A stretch of 64,000 nucleotides of DNA, taken from the IMG/VR virus record IMGVR_UViG_3300033145_000476, positions 62,001 to 126,000 of that record, one strand, 5' to 3'. The translations under genes were made by a program, and so were the position numbers. Below are positions 38,365-46,199 of this stretch, one piece after another. The stretch comes from a virus. The notes under the pieces were generated by a model. The model was not told the origin of the DNA, did no database searches, and saw only the letters and a list, made by a program, of their open reading frames with translations. Positions within the stretch are counted from its first letter, which is position 1. Every line of letters starts with the position of its first letter.

Positions 38365-39185
38365 AAGTAACCTACGGCAAATATTACTATGACATAATAC
38401 CTTATCCTCACATCGAAGTTGTGCATAGCAAGGATGGGGAGTGTGTGAGGATTACTTGTGACAAGTATCCTGATTGTGATAATTGTAATTCCAAATTCAG
38501 GTGCTATACAGAGGCAACAGAAATCGGGCTTTCTTTTTACAGACCTTTCGTGGAGAAGATGCCGTGTCTAGTTGTTCCCTCACTTTCGGAAGAGGCAGTT
38601 TTAGCATTAAATATAGTATTAAACTCTAAAAGGAAAAACTTGAGTGAACCTGAGCAACGAGAGGCATTCACTCGTTTAATAAATATCGGGTGGTCTGTTG
38701 AGCAAGTAGCAAACAGTTCTAACTTCTCAGCTAAAAGAGTAAAAAATCAAGTAATGATAGAAGAAAGTGCTTCTCAGGAAGTAAAAGATGCCATAGATAG
38801 CAAAGAGTTTAGTGCAAGAAAAGTAGACGAATCATTTATGGGTTTGGTAGAAGCACACTACCAGTCGAAAGGTGATAAAGATATAAATGGCATTCCTAAA
38901 GATATAAACCAAGCTATACAAACAGAAGTTGCCAAATATATCAATATTTTAAATGCAAACAGACAGCCAGACGAAGAAGAAATTACAAGAGATTGGATGT
39001 TCCAACACAGAACTGATGAAACAGTATTGATTAATTCAAAGGTAATGTGGAAAGACTACACGCCAGAGCAGATTGCTAGAAGCTCTGTCATAAAAACTGA
39101 TGAGGCAAATTTTATATGCGAGCACCCCGACAAAGTTGATGTAATGGGTAAAACAAAAGTATGGTTCAAATATAGTAGAAAATGA
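38361..39185 (+). CDS. ParB-like DNA-binding protein with Cys tag
   Basis: A 274-residue protein. The Cys tag CDKYPDCDNCNSKFRCYTE (residues 33-51) is in the N-terminal part. Residues about 72-155 (LSEEAVLALNIVLNSKRKNL, GWSVEQVANSSNFSAKRV, ...EVKDAIDSKEFSARKV) follow the ParB/KorB helix-turn-helix pattern. The C-terminal part is unrecognised. No ParA partner is visible. Confidence 0.7.
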   Translation: MKVTYGKYYYDIIPYPHIEVVHSKDGECVRITCDKYPDCDNCNSKFRCYTEATEIGLSFYRPFVEKMPCLVVPSLSEEAVLALNIVLNSKRKNLSEPEQREAFTRLINIGWSVEQVANSSNFSAKRVKNQVMIEESASQEVKDAIDSKEFSARKVDESFMGLVEAHYQSKGDKDINGIPKDINQAIQTEVAKYINILNANRQPDEEEITRDWMFQHRTDETVLINSKVMWKDYTPEQIARSSVIKTDEANFICEHPDKVDVMGKTKVWFKYSRK

Positions 39186-39679
39186 AAAGGTGTCCCTGCT
39201 GTAATTTAGAGAAACCAGATAGTGAGTTTTGGAAATGTCGTTCCAGAAAAGATGGTAAAGCCACATATTGCAAGACTTGTGCCAAAAAGAGGAGACAAAA
39301 TTGGGAGAAGAATAATAAGGGGAGGAGAAAGAATTACAGCAGGGCATACCGAAAGACTCCTAGAGGGTTGTTTGCAGGGATTAAATCACGTGCCATCAAA
39401 CGTGGTATATCTGTGGAATTAACTTGTGATGAATTTGTTCGATGGTTCAACAAACAAGATTTAAATTGTTATTACTGCGATAGCAAACTGGTATTTCCTG
39501 TTATTGGAAGCCGAAAAGTTCAAGGATTAAAGGATTTGACAATAGATAGAAAGGATAATAAATTAGGTTATACAAAAGATAATATAGTGATTTCGTGTAG
39601 CCGATGTAATATAATTAAAGGTAGCTGGTTTACTGCCGAACAGATGCACAAAATATGGAGGGCTATCGGTGAAAATTGA
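39182..39679 (+). CDS. HNH endonuclease
   Basis: A 165-residue protein. N-terminal CPCC and CKTCAKKRR zinc knuckles, then CYYC, LTIDRKDNKLGYTKDNIVIS and CSRCNIIKG, the HNH core with Asp replacing the first His (DRKDN). Typical free-standing phage homing endonuclease. Both ends overlap neighbours. Confidence 0.88.
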   Translation: MKRCPCCNLEKPDSEFWKCRSRKDGKATYCKTCAKKRRQNWEKNNKGRRKNYSRAYRKTPRGLFAGIKSRAIKRGISVELTCDEFVRWFNKQDLNCYYCDSKLVFPVIGSRKVQGLKDLTIDRKDNKLGYTKDNIVISCSRCNIIKGSWFTAEQMHKIWRAIGEN

Positions 39680-40304
39680 GCGGGTGTGGAGTATGCCAAG
39701 TAAGCATACATTCACCATCAAACCAATAGCAGAATTGATCCAAGAGGAGATGGGCGACATCTCGTGGAACTTTCACAGAGAAGCTCCATACGGTGAGGAC
39801 ATAGTTAAAGTGGATAGGCTGTGGATTGATCCGTTTTGTGGGGAGAATAGTCCTGCCCATATCCGCAACGATCTCAATCCAAAAATTGAGGCAGAGTATC
39901 ATATGGAAGCTCTGGCTTTCTTACAATTATTCGAGGATGAGAGTGTTGACGGTGTTTTGTATGACCCCCCGTATTCACCAAGACAGATTGCTGAATGTTA
40001 CAAATCGGTTGGGTTAGATACTCAAAAAGGAATAAGAACAAGGGCAACTTTTTGGTCTGAGGTAAAAGACGAAATTGCTCGAATAACAAAACCAAATGCG
40101 AAAGTTATTTCGTGTGGTTGGAACAGTATGGGAATGGGAATCAATAGAGGATTCCTTATGACCAGAATTTTACTTGTACCACACGGTGGTAATCATAACG
40201 ATACTATAGTAACAGTTGAAATAAAGAGAGATACGTTTGAATGTTTGATTTCTTGCTTCCCAAGTGTTCAAGGTGCGGAAAAAATTCTAGTGAAGTTCAT
40301 CTAG
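39669..40304 (+). CDS. DNA methyltransferase-like protein (DPPY)
   Basis: A 211-residue protein with a GTG start after GGAGG. LWIDPFCGENS is the SAM-binding motif I, and VLYDPPYSP is the catalytic motif IV of amino-methyltransferases (N6-adenine or N4-cytosine). It lacks a visible target-recognition domain, so it may need a partner or be non-specific. Confidence 0.8.
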   Translation: MKIERVWSMPSKHTFTIKPIAELIQEEMGDISWNFHREAPYGEDIVKVDRLWIDPFCGENSPAHIRNDLNPKIEAEYHMEALAFLQLFEDESVDGVLYDPPYSPRQIAECYKSVGLDTQKGIRTRATFWSEVKDEIARITKPNAKVISCGWNSMGMGINRGFLMTRILLVPHGGNHNDTIVTVEIKRDTFECLISCFPSVQGAEKILVKFI

Positions 40305-41236
40305 GTAAAGTAGATGGGCAGGTTTACTGTGAGCATTGTATCCCGCTAATTCTTTTTGGAAGAGAAATTCCTGCACAGGGAAAGTCTAATAGGGCTATTA
40401 GTAGTTGGAATGAATTAGTTACCCCTAAGACATTCGATGATTATATCGGGCAGGAAGCAATCAAAAAAGAATTGAGAACTATGCTGGCAGCTACTGAGAA
40501 ACACGGAATACCAGTCCAGCACGTGTTATTCAGTGGTAGCTTTGGTTTGGGTAAAACAACAATAGCGAAGATATTTGCGGACAGTGTTGGCGAAAATGAC
40601 ATAGTAACTGCGGTGAATGTTAGAAGCTACGATGATTTCCCACACAAGCCTGTTGTTGTTGTAGATGAAATCCATACTATTAGGGATGAAGAATGGTTAC
40701 TGGGTATAATGGACAGGGGTAACCAAACAATACTGGGTGCTACTACTACGGCAGGTAGTTTGAGTGGACCTCTTCGTTCAAGATTTGTTTCTCTAGTGTT
40801 GTCACCATATACTGTGGAAGAATTACAGAGAATCGTTATTGGAGCTGCCAAAAATCTTAAATATGATTGTCCAGATTACGTTGCAGAGGAAATAGCAAAG
40901 AGAGGTAAGACCGTTGCTAGGATTGCTCTATTCTTGTTTAAGCGTGTATATGATAGAATTACTCTAAACAATGGTAATGTCTCTCCAGAATTATTGGTTG
41001 AGTGGTTTGCTGAGATGAAAATAGACTCAGATGGCTTGGACAATGCAGACAGGGCATATATTAGTTGTCTTTCAGATAAGCCTATTGGACTTCAAAACCT
41101 GAGTGCTATGACTGGACTTGATAGGATTACTCTTGAGGAGACTATTGAGCCTTACCTTCTAACCAAAGGATTTGTCAAACGCACACCAAGAGGTAGAGTC
41201 TTAGGAGACAGAAAGGCATTGGGAGTTTGGAGTTAA
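40241..41236 (+). CDS. RuvB-like AAA+ ATPase
   Basis: A 331-residue protein. An N-terminal zinc ribbon (CSRCGKN...CEHC) precedes a RuvB-like core: TFDDYIGQEAIKKELR, Walker A GSFGLGKTT, Walker B VVVDEIHT, sensor ATTTAG and the arginine finger GPLRSRF. The C-terminal winged helix matches RuvB (GLQNLSAMTGLDRITLEETI, then EPYLLTKGFVKRTPRGR). A branch-migration motor or clamp-loader-like role is likely. The zinc ribbon is not normal for RuvB. Confidence 0.9.
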   Translation: MFDFLLPKCSRCGKNSSEVHLGKVDGQVYCEHCIPLILFGREIPAQGKSNRAISSWNELVTPKTFDDYIGQEAIKKELRTMLAATEKHGIPVQHVLFSGSFGLGKTTIAKIFADSVGENDIVTAVNVRSYDDFPHKPVVVVDEIHTIRDEEWLLGIMDRGNQTILGATTTAGSLSGPLRSRFVSLVLSPYTVEELQRIVIGAAKNLKYDCPDYVAEEIAKRGKTVARIALFLFKRVYDRITLNNGNVSPELLVEWFAEMKIDSDGLDNADRAYISCLSDKPIGLQNLSAMTGLDRITLEETIEPYLLTKGFVKRTPRGRVLGDRKALGVWS

Positions 41237-41302
41237 ATGGATTTCCTTGTTGGTTGTATTATCATAGGACTCCTGCTCTATTTAATCTTCGGTAAGAAGT
41301 AA
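41237..41302 (+). CDS. Membrane micro-protein
   Basis: A 21-residue peptide, MDFLVGCIIIGLLLYLIFGK, one hydrophobic helix. It starts directly after the previous stop and its own stop overlaps the next ATG (TAATG), which supports translation. Confidence 0.5.
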   Translation: MDFLVGCIIIGLLLYLIFGKK

Positions 41303-41751
41303 TGGCAAAGCAGAAATCGGTCAAGCCAAATTGCTATGAGTGTCGCTGGAGAGGACACAATCCTGGGGATGCTCATAGCAAATGCTGCCACCCCTACAAT
41401 ACCCACTTTGCAAAAGACCCAATGCTACAAATGATGGGAATATTCGCTAGTGTTGGTCGAGTTGCTTTGCCTGCGATGGCAGATAAGAGACTTAAAATTA
41501 AAGCGAATCCAACTGGAATCAAGAATGGGTGGTTTCACTATCCATTCAACTTTGACCCTGTTTGGTTGGAACATTGTGAGGGGTTCGAGAAGATTAAAGA
41601 AAAAGACCCAAGAGTTGTTAATAAACATTTTGCCGAGGATACTTATGGTGAAGCGGAAACTTGTGAACAACCTTATTTTTGTGAGGATTGTCCGAATAGG
41701 TTTAAGTGCTTCACTGAGAGAGCTACACCGAAGGAAAATTTTGATAAATAA
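41302..41751 (+). CDS. Cys-tag protein
   Basis: A 149-residue protein. N-terminal NCYECRWRGHNPGDAHSKCC resembles a small Cys/His metal domain found in other phage proteins. The Cys tag CEQPYFCEDCPNRFKCFTER is at about residues 121-140. Confidence 0.8.
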   Translation: MAKQKSVKPNCYECRWRGHNPGDAHSKCCHPYNTHFAKDPMLQMMGIFASVGRVALPAMADKRLKIKANPTGIKNGWFHYPFNFDPVWLEHCEGFEKIKEKDPRVVNKHFAEDTYGEAETCEQPYFCEDCPNRFKCFTERATPKENFDK

Positions 41752-41813
41752 AATTGAGTTATTACGTTAAAATATAATAATTCTAAAATTGAAAAGGAGG
41801 AGGTGACATAAAG

Positions 41814-42286
41814 TTGGGTAAGAAACAGTAGACGCAAAGTGCATTTGTGATGAGTGCCCAAGACGCTTTATTTGCTTTACACAAAAGAAAGTGTTTAGCG
41901 ACCCTGCCTATCAAGCTATGTATGAAGCCTTTATAGAAGAAGGCGTTCCACACGAACAGGCAGTAAAAGCGGTTAGAGAATTTATCGAAAGTCTGAAAAG
42001 AAAAGAGATAGAGGTTGATATTTGGAAGAAATTGCCTAAGAAAGAGCCAGAACCATATTATCCAAGACCTGATAAATGGGTAAAATGGGACACACCAAAA
42101 CAAGATGATTGGAAAGATACTCCTTTCGATAAGTTCAGAATTGTCTATGGGGATATAGCAAAGATGGCGGTCAGCGATGCAGAAGATGCTATCAAAGATA
42201 TAAAAGATGAAGTAAGAAGCTGGATGAGGAGTACGAAGCAAGGCTTAAAGTATGACAAAAGATGGCAAAATAAATCTAGCCTATAG
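41814..42286 (+). pseudogene. Cys-tag gene with an apparent one-base frameshift
   Basis: An AAGGAGGAGGTGA site (41794-41806) stands 7 nt before TTG 41814, which reads MGKKQ then stops at 41829. The continuing frame (open from 41822 to 42286) encodes CICDECPRRFICFTQ, then FSDPAYQAMYEAFIEEGVPH and an acidic helical end, with a fallback GTG at 41891. One extra A in the AAGAAAC run would join them as MGKKTVDAKCICDEC... So this is a frameshift in the genome, an assembly error or programmed frameshifting. Confidence 0.65.
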
Positions 42287-42319
42287 TGCGGGTGTATATC
42301 AAGATGAAGGAGTTAAACA

Positions 42320-42928
42320 ATGGTCGTTAAAGCCCCCCTTGCTAGGTGTGATGTTTGTCCATTAAAGGATAACGTTTTTGTGCCATCCGAGATTCACGAC
42401 TCTCGAATTCTCGCCCTTGCTGAAGCACCAGGTTACCACGAATCCAAAGAGGGTAGACCTCTAGTTGGGGTGGCAGGTCAAGATATGAACAGCATAATCG
42501 AGAGTGTGGGTGCTAAGAGAGATAAGTTTGCTATTTATGTAAATGCGGTTTCTTGTAGACCTACGAAAATTGTAGATGGTAGAGAGAACAATAGAACCCC
42601 GACAGATGAGGAAATTGCTTGTTGTAATGAACGATTAGCTTATGAAATAGAAAAATACAACCCTCTAGTTATTATCTCTATGGGTAGAATACCTTATCTT
42701 GCCTTGGGCGGCAAGACTTATTCTGGTTTTAAGATGGGGGATGTCATTGGAAAAGAGTTCCTGTACAAAGGAATTTACCGAGTTATCGTTACCTATCACC
42801 CTGCGGCAATAAGTCATTCAGGTGGAATAGCTACCGAAAGAGGGAGACTAACCAGAGATGCTATTAAACGTGCTTTTGCAAAAGCATTAGAAGCAAAGCC
42901 TGTTGATAGGCAATTACAATTATTCTAA
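42320..42928 (+). CDS. Family 4 uracil-DNA glycosylase
   Basis: A 202-residue protein that would remove uracil from DNA. CDVCPLKDN gives two Fe-S ligands; EAPGYHESKEGRPLVGVAGQ is motif A; a Cys in NAVSCRPTK and one in EEIACCNERL complete the [4Fe-4S] set; VTYHPAAI is motif B. All are at the spacing of UDG family 4. AAGGAG precedes the ATG. Its presence with dUTPase (1035) points to uracil control in the element's DNA. Confidence 0.93.
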   Translation: MVVKAPLARCDVCPLKDNVFVPSEIHDSRILALAEAPGYHESKEGRPLVGVAGQDMNSIIESVGAKRDKFAIYVNAVSCRPTKIVDGRENNRTPTDEEIACCNERLAYEIEKYNPLVIISMGRIPYLALGGKTYSGFKMGDVIGKEFLYKGIYRVIVTYHPAAISHSGGIATERGRLTRDAIKRAFAKALEAKPVDRQLQLF

Positions 42929-43122
42929 TGCAGGAGATAATTATTTCAACCAAATACGGCAATGAGCATTTTGCTTGTAAAGCATTTGATTGTTCAAAGT
43001 GCCGAGTACGGTTTCGTTGTTGGACAGAAAGACCTTTAAGATTAACTGAAAGGGAATTAAGAAACCGAATCGTTGGTGATTGTAATTTGATATTAGCATT
43101 GAACCTATGGATGAGATTATAA
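42928..43122 (+). CDS. Cys-tag protein
   Basis: A 64-residue protein. The tag CKAFDCSKCRVRFRCWTER is at residues 17-35, followed by a helical end. Coupled to the glycosylase gene by TAATG. Confidence 0.78.
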   Translation: MQEIIISTKYGNEHFACKAFDCSKCRVRFRCWTERPLRLTERELRNRIVGDCNLILALNLWMRL

Positions 43123-43134
43123 ACGTTAAATAAA
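43121..43134. repeat. 14-nt direct repeat, left copy
   Basis: AAACGTTAAATAAA, identical to 43465-43478. The two copies flank the gene at 43147-43473. Confidence 0.55.
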
Positions 43135-43146
43135 GAGGCTATTCTA

Positions 43147-43473
43147 GTGAACCGTAAGCAGGATATTATACATATCTGCGTTCATCTATTAGAGCTTGGT
43201 GCTCAAATGGGTGAATACAGACTATTGGAATACCAGAACCGATTGGAAGGGAAATACTATCATCAGGGTTTACCCTCACGCACAGAAGTCATTAAACAAG
43301 AGGCGGAACACTATGCTGAATTATTGGTGCGGGCTACTTCTGCTGGTTTTGCGGAGGAGATAACCCATCTTGAGAGTGACGATTATTTTAGGGATAAATG
43401 TAAGGAACGAACTTCTGACAAGACGAAGTGTGAATACTGTAAAGATAAATTTTTATGTTGGACAAAACGTTAA
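43147..43473 (+). CDS. Cys-tag protein, tag at the C-terminus, flanked by direct repeats
   Basis: A 108-residue protein with a GTG start. Mostly helical body (IIHICVHLLELGAQMGEYRL), ending in the Cys tag CEYCKDKFLCWTKR (residues 95-108), upstream Cys at 87. A 14-nt direct repeat flanks the gene, so it may have been inserted or duplicated as a cassette. Confidence 0.72.
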   Translation: MNRKQDIIHICVHLLELGAQMGEYRLLEYQNRLEGKYYHQGLPSRTEVIKQEAEHYAELLVRATSAGFAEEITHLESDDYFRDKCKERTSDKTKCEYCKDKFLCWTKR

Positions 43474-43478
43474 ATAAA
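43465..43478. repeat. 14-nt direct repeat, right copy
   Basis: AAACGTTAAATAAA, second copy (see 43121). It overlaps the end of the gene at 43147. Confidence 0.55.
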
Positions 43479-43619
43479 ATAAATACAACTTTTCAGATCG
43501 GAGCTGCTCGCTCAGGAACAACCACCCAAGGTCCTGGGGTGCTAAAGTTTATTAAATTATTTTAATGTGTATGCTAAATAAAGTAATGCAAATTCGATAC
43601 GGAGGGACGGTCAGCAACG
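43479..43619 (+). other. Possible structured noncoding gap
   Basis: A 141-nt gap, unusually long for this gene train. TCAGGA...TCCTGG and CACCC...GGGGTG can pair in alternative hairpins (about 43513-43542). A TATGCTAAATAAAGTAATGC to GGGACGG stretch (43570-43610) resembles 51549-51589 inside the FAD-enzyme gene. No known RNA class is recognised. Confidence 0.4.
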
Positions 43620-44195
43620 GTGACCACAAAGGGAAGTCTAACAAGTATAGCTGTTTCAGACGGTGAGAAATACCCTTATGAAGTTACAAAACGGCAAGTA
43701 ATGTGGACAGACGGTTACGATGCTTGGCTGTGTGTATTTAATGGTATTGGAGATAGCCCACGAAACTCCTACCACAAACCTACATCGTATAGGTTCACCT
43801 ATTATTATCCCAACCGCAATATATTAGGCAAATATAACACACAAAAAGTAATAACTCTGAGCAAAGGACACACGCTATCAGACTATCAGCGAGTAAAAGA
43901 GCGAACTATGGAGCTACACAAAGCACAAGCTGGTCAATTGATTGCTGGCGGTTTTAAGCTTACTTGGCTGGACTTGGAGGAATCAAAAGAGTGTTTGGAG
44001 TATTATATGGAACATTCTAAAGAACCGATAGACCTAGACGAAAAAACTAATGACGAATTGCTGGCACTTTGCAGAGCAGAAGCCAGAAAGAACGGCTTTA
44101 AGGATTGTGAAAGTGGCTGCAAATTAAAGTTTCTTTGTTGGACTCACCGCAGCCAACGAGAAGAACTTGACAAGAAGTATCGAACTGTGGTATAA
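43620..44195 (+). CDS. Cys-tag protein (variant spacing)
   Basis: A 191-residue protein; GTG start uncertain because the purine-rich site is about 14 nt away. Strand-rich N-terminal half with many Tyr, helical C-terminal half. The tag is CESGCKLKFLCWTHR (Cys at 163, 167, 173), with C-x3-C instead of C-x2-C. Confidence 0.72.
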   Translation: MTTKGSLTSIAVSDGEKYPYEVTKRQVMWTDGYDAWLCVFNGIGDSPRNSYHKPTSYRFTYYYPNRNILGKYNTQKVITLSKGHTLSDYQRVKERTMELHKAQAGQLIAGGFKLTWLDLEESKECLEYYMEHSKEPIDLDEKTNDELLALCRAEARKNGFKDCESGCKLKFLCWTHRSQREELDKKYRTVV

Positions 44196-44196
44196 T
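44167..44196 (+). promoter_or_regulatory. Possible internal promoter
   Basis: TTGACA, 18-nt spacer, TATAAT with TG before it, at the end of the gene at 43620. The -10 overlaps the ATG of the next gene, so it can only serve genes further down. Confidence 0.45.
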
Positions 44197-44500
44197 GAAA
44201 ACAATAAGAGTAGTTGGAAAAACTGGTGATGGTCGGAACTGGTGGAAAGAATTTCACTGCTACGGCACAAAGAATGTGGATGATGTCTGTGAAGATTGTA
44301 TGCTCAAATTTGCTTGCTTTACAGACAGGGATAATATAGAAGTTGATGTTGAAGAGTTGCCCATAAGACGGATGGATAATATCGAAGCCGATACTATTGC
44401 TGATTTCATCACACCAACTATTAAGGTTGCAATACGAGAAGATAAAGATGGGCATAAAAAAGTGCAGATGAACTTCAAAAAGGTAAGGAAATTCGTATGA
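44195..44500 (+). CDS. Cys-tag protein
   Basis: A 101-residue protein. N-terminal KTIRVVGKTGDGRNWWKEF, the tag CEDCMLKFACFTDR at residues 32-45 (upstream Cys at 22), then an acidic strand and basic C-terminal strand. Confidence 0.75.
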   Translation: MKTIRVVGKTGDGRNWWKEFHCYGTKNVDDVCEDCMLKFACFTDRDNIEVDVEELPIRRMDNIEADTIADFITPTIKVAIREDKDGHKKVQMNFKKVRKFV

Positions 44501-44754
44501 ACATAAGTCCTGTAAGAACTAAATATAAACGTATCCCTATTGCTGATTGTCCAGCCTGTGGATTAAAAGATACTCCACTGTCTCAGGAGCACAGGAAATT
44601 CAAACACAAGGAAACTGGAAAAGAGTTGGACTTGTGGTTTGTTTACTGCCCTAGATGTGAAGTGATAATAAATTGGGATGAGGAATCTTCAAAGATTATC
44701 AAGGGATATGTTAGCGTTAGAGATTTAAAGAAGATGGGATGGGAGAAGAAATGA
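44497..44754 (+). CDS. Zinc-ribbon protein
   Basis: An 85-residue protein: DCPACGLKDTPLSQEH and YCPRCEVIINWD form a C2C2 ribbon around a basic loop. Coupled on both sides. Confidence 0.7.
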   Translation: MNISPVRTKYKRIPIADCPACGLKDTPLSQEHRKFKHKETGKELDLWFVYCPRCEVIINWDEESSKIIKGYVSVRDLKKMGWEKK

Positions 44755-45470
44755 AACCCGAACTGTGCCCACCGCCACCTTTTGTGTTCAATAGGGAAGA
44801 TAATAAACGAGTCATTTATATCTGTGGACCTCACGGCGTGGGGAAATCTACGCTTATGAATGATTTGAAATTCTTTGATAGAGAACGGGTAAGAGAACAG
44901 CTAACCCACTATGACGCATTACAAGAACAAGTAACCCGTCAGATTTGGAGAGCTGCCTTGCACTGTATCGAGCACCGTGAGAATTTGGCATATGCTCAGA
45001 AGCAACCACCAAAGTCGGTTGTTATCGGTGATAGATGTTTTCTGGACGATATAGCTTATATACGAGCATTTAAGAAGCTCAAGTGGATGACTCCAAAAGA
45101 GTGCCGAAATGTCTTTTCGATGACAGATGACATTTATAAAAAATCTGGAACACCAAAGCCCGAAATGTTTATTCTTCTTCTACCACCTTTTGAGTGGAAC
45201 AAAGAGAGAATAGAAGAAAGGTGGAATAGGGGTGAAGAACCAAAATGGTGTGAACTCAACTTTGATTACCTTCAAGTTGTGCGAGAAGAATTTTCGAACT
45301 TAGCGGAATTTATCGGCAAGAAAGGTAAACAAAGGTTAGTAGTTATAAGCGAAACCGACAGACTTGCTAGGATAAAGAAAGTAAAAGAGTGGATTAACGA
45401 GAATGACCTTGAGGATTTCATTGTAGAGGGTAAAACTTTCGTTGAATCACCAGTAGGGACAGGTAGCTAA
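44751..45470 (+). CDS. P-loop deoxynucleoside/thymidylate-kinase-like protein
   Basis: A 239-residue protein. Walker A GPHGVGKST near residue 27, then DRERVREQLTHYD, GDRCFLDDIAYIRAF (the DR-type substrate motif of nucleoside kinases) and FILLLPP. It likely phosphorylates a nucleoside or nucleotide. ATG 44751 overlaps the previous stop. A polynucleotide-kinase-type role is an alternative given the RNA repair genes. Confidence 0.72.
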   Translation: MKPELCPPPPFVFNREDNKRVIYICGPHGVGKSTLMNDLKFFDRERVREQLTHYDALQEQVTRQIWRAALHCIEHRENLAYAQKQPPKSVVIGDRCFLDDIAYIRAFKKLKWMTPKECRNVFSMTDDIYKKSGTPKPEMFILLLPPFEWNKERIEERWNRGEEPKWCELNFDYLQVVREEFSNLAEFIGKKGKQRLVVISETDRLARIKKVKEWINENDLEDFIVEGKTFVESPVGTGS

Positions 45471-45919
45471 TGTTTTTAGATGAAGAAACAATCAATGTAC
45501 CATATGAACAAGAACCACACGAAACTCACGATATGGGTGAGTGGCGAAGTACCGTATGTCAGCTATCTAATAATGACAGATTTGGTAGGGTGAGGCGGTG
45601 TAGCATTTGCGGTGGTAGGGACTACCTGTGTGGTGGAGCAGGATCGAGGTGGCAAGATAGAGAACTATTAAAACCTTGTTCAGCGATGGAAATAACTCTC
45701 GATGGTAAAGAGAGAAAGATACATCTAACTATGGATGAGAACGGTATCTCTATGGCTGATTGTGATAGATTTGGAACTCCAGAGTGTGATGATTGTCAGT
45801 ACAGGTTTAAGTGTTATACTCAAAGAAAACTAAGCGGCAGATTAAAAATAGGGATGCCATTAAAATCAATAATGGATTTGATGAACCTTGAAATACATAA
45901 ATCTGAAGATAATGGATAG
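45470..45919 (+). CDS. Cys-tag protein
   Basis: A 149-residue protein. A zinc-ribbon-like CSICGGRDYLCGGAG in the middle and the tag CDDCQYRFKCYTQR at residues 106-119 with an upstream Cys at 98. TAATG coupling to the kinase gene. Confidence 0.78.
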   Translation: MFLDEETINVPYEQEPHETHDMGEWRSTVCQLSNNDRFGRVRRCSICGGRDYLCGGAGSRWQDRELLKPCSAMEITLDGKERKIHLTMDENGISMADCDRFGTPECDDCQYRFKCYTQRKLSGRLKIGMPLKSIMDLMNLEIHKSEDNG

Positions 45920-46199
45920 CAGGATGCACCTCGGTTATATGATTTGCCGTCTTGCTATGGAGTGTCATAGGAGAAAGTGTGACAACTGTATATTACGATT
46001 TCAATGTTTTACGGCGAAGTGGTTTCCGTACCCTTTTCCAAAACACTTAAAAACTAACGAGGAGTTTGAAGTCGAATTAACTGATGCGGTAAAATACTTA
46101 GAATATCACGACAATGGTGTGTGGTTAGTGTGGAAAAATAGCAGGGCAAAGCAAAAGAAGGGTGAATTTATAAAGGTATTTGGTGATGGGGAACTTTAA
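45912..46199 (+). CDS. Cys-tag protein
   Basis: A 95-residue protein. The tag CHRRKCDNCILRFQCFTAK is at residues 18-36; the rest is strand-rich (DAVKYLEYHDNGVWLVWKNS). An alternative ATG lies 12 nt further in. Confidence 0.75.
   Translation: MDSRMHLGYMICRLAMECHRRKCDNCILRFQCFTAKWFPYPFPKHLKTNEEFEVELTDAVKYLEYHDNGVWLVWKNSRAKQKKGEFIKVFGDGEL

Noticed and set aside
42251-42364. A 37-codon frame overlapping the start of the uracil-DNA glycosylase gene
   Set aside because: It begins inside the previous gene without a ribosome site and overlaps a well-supported gene start.
44167-44196. A leaderless start for the gene at 44195
   Set aside because: The ATG overlaps the -10 box itself, so it cannot be at the transcript 5' end.
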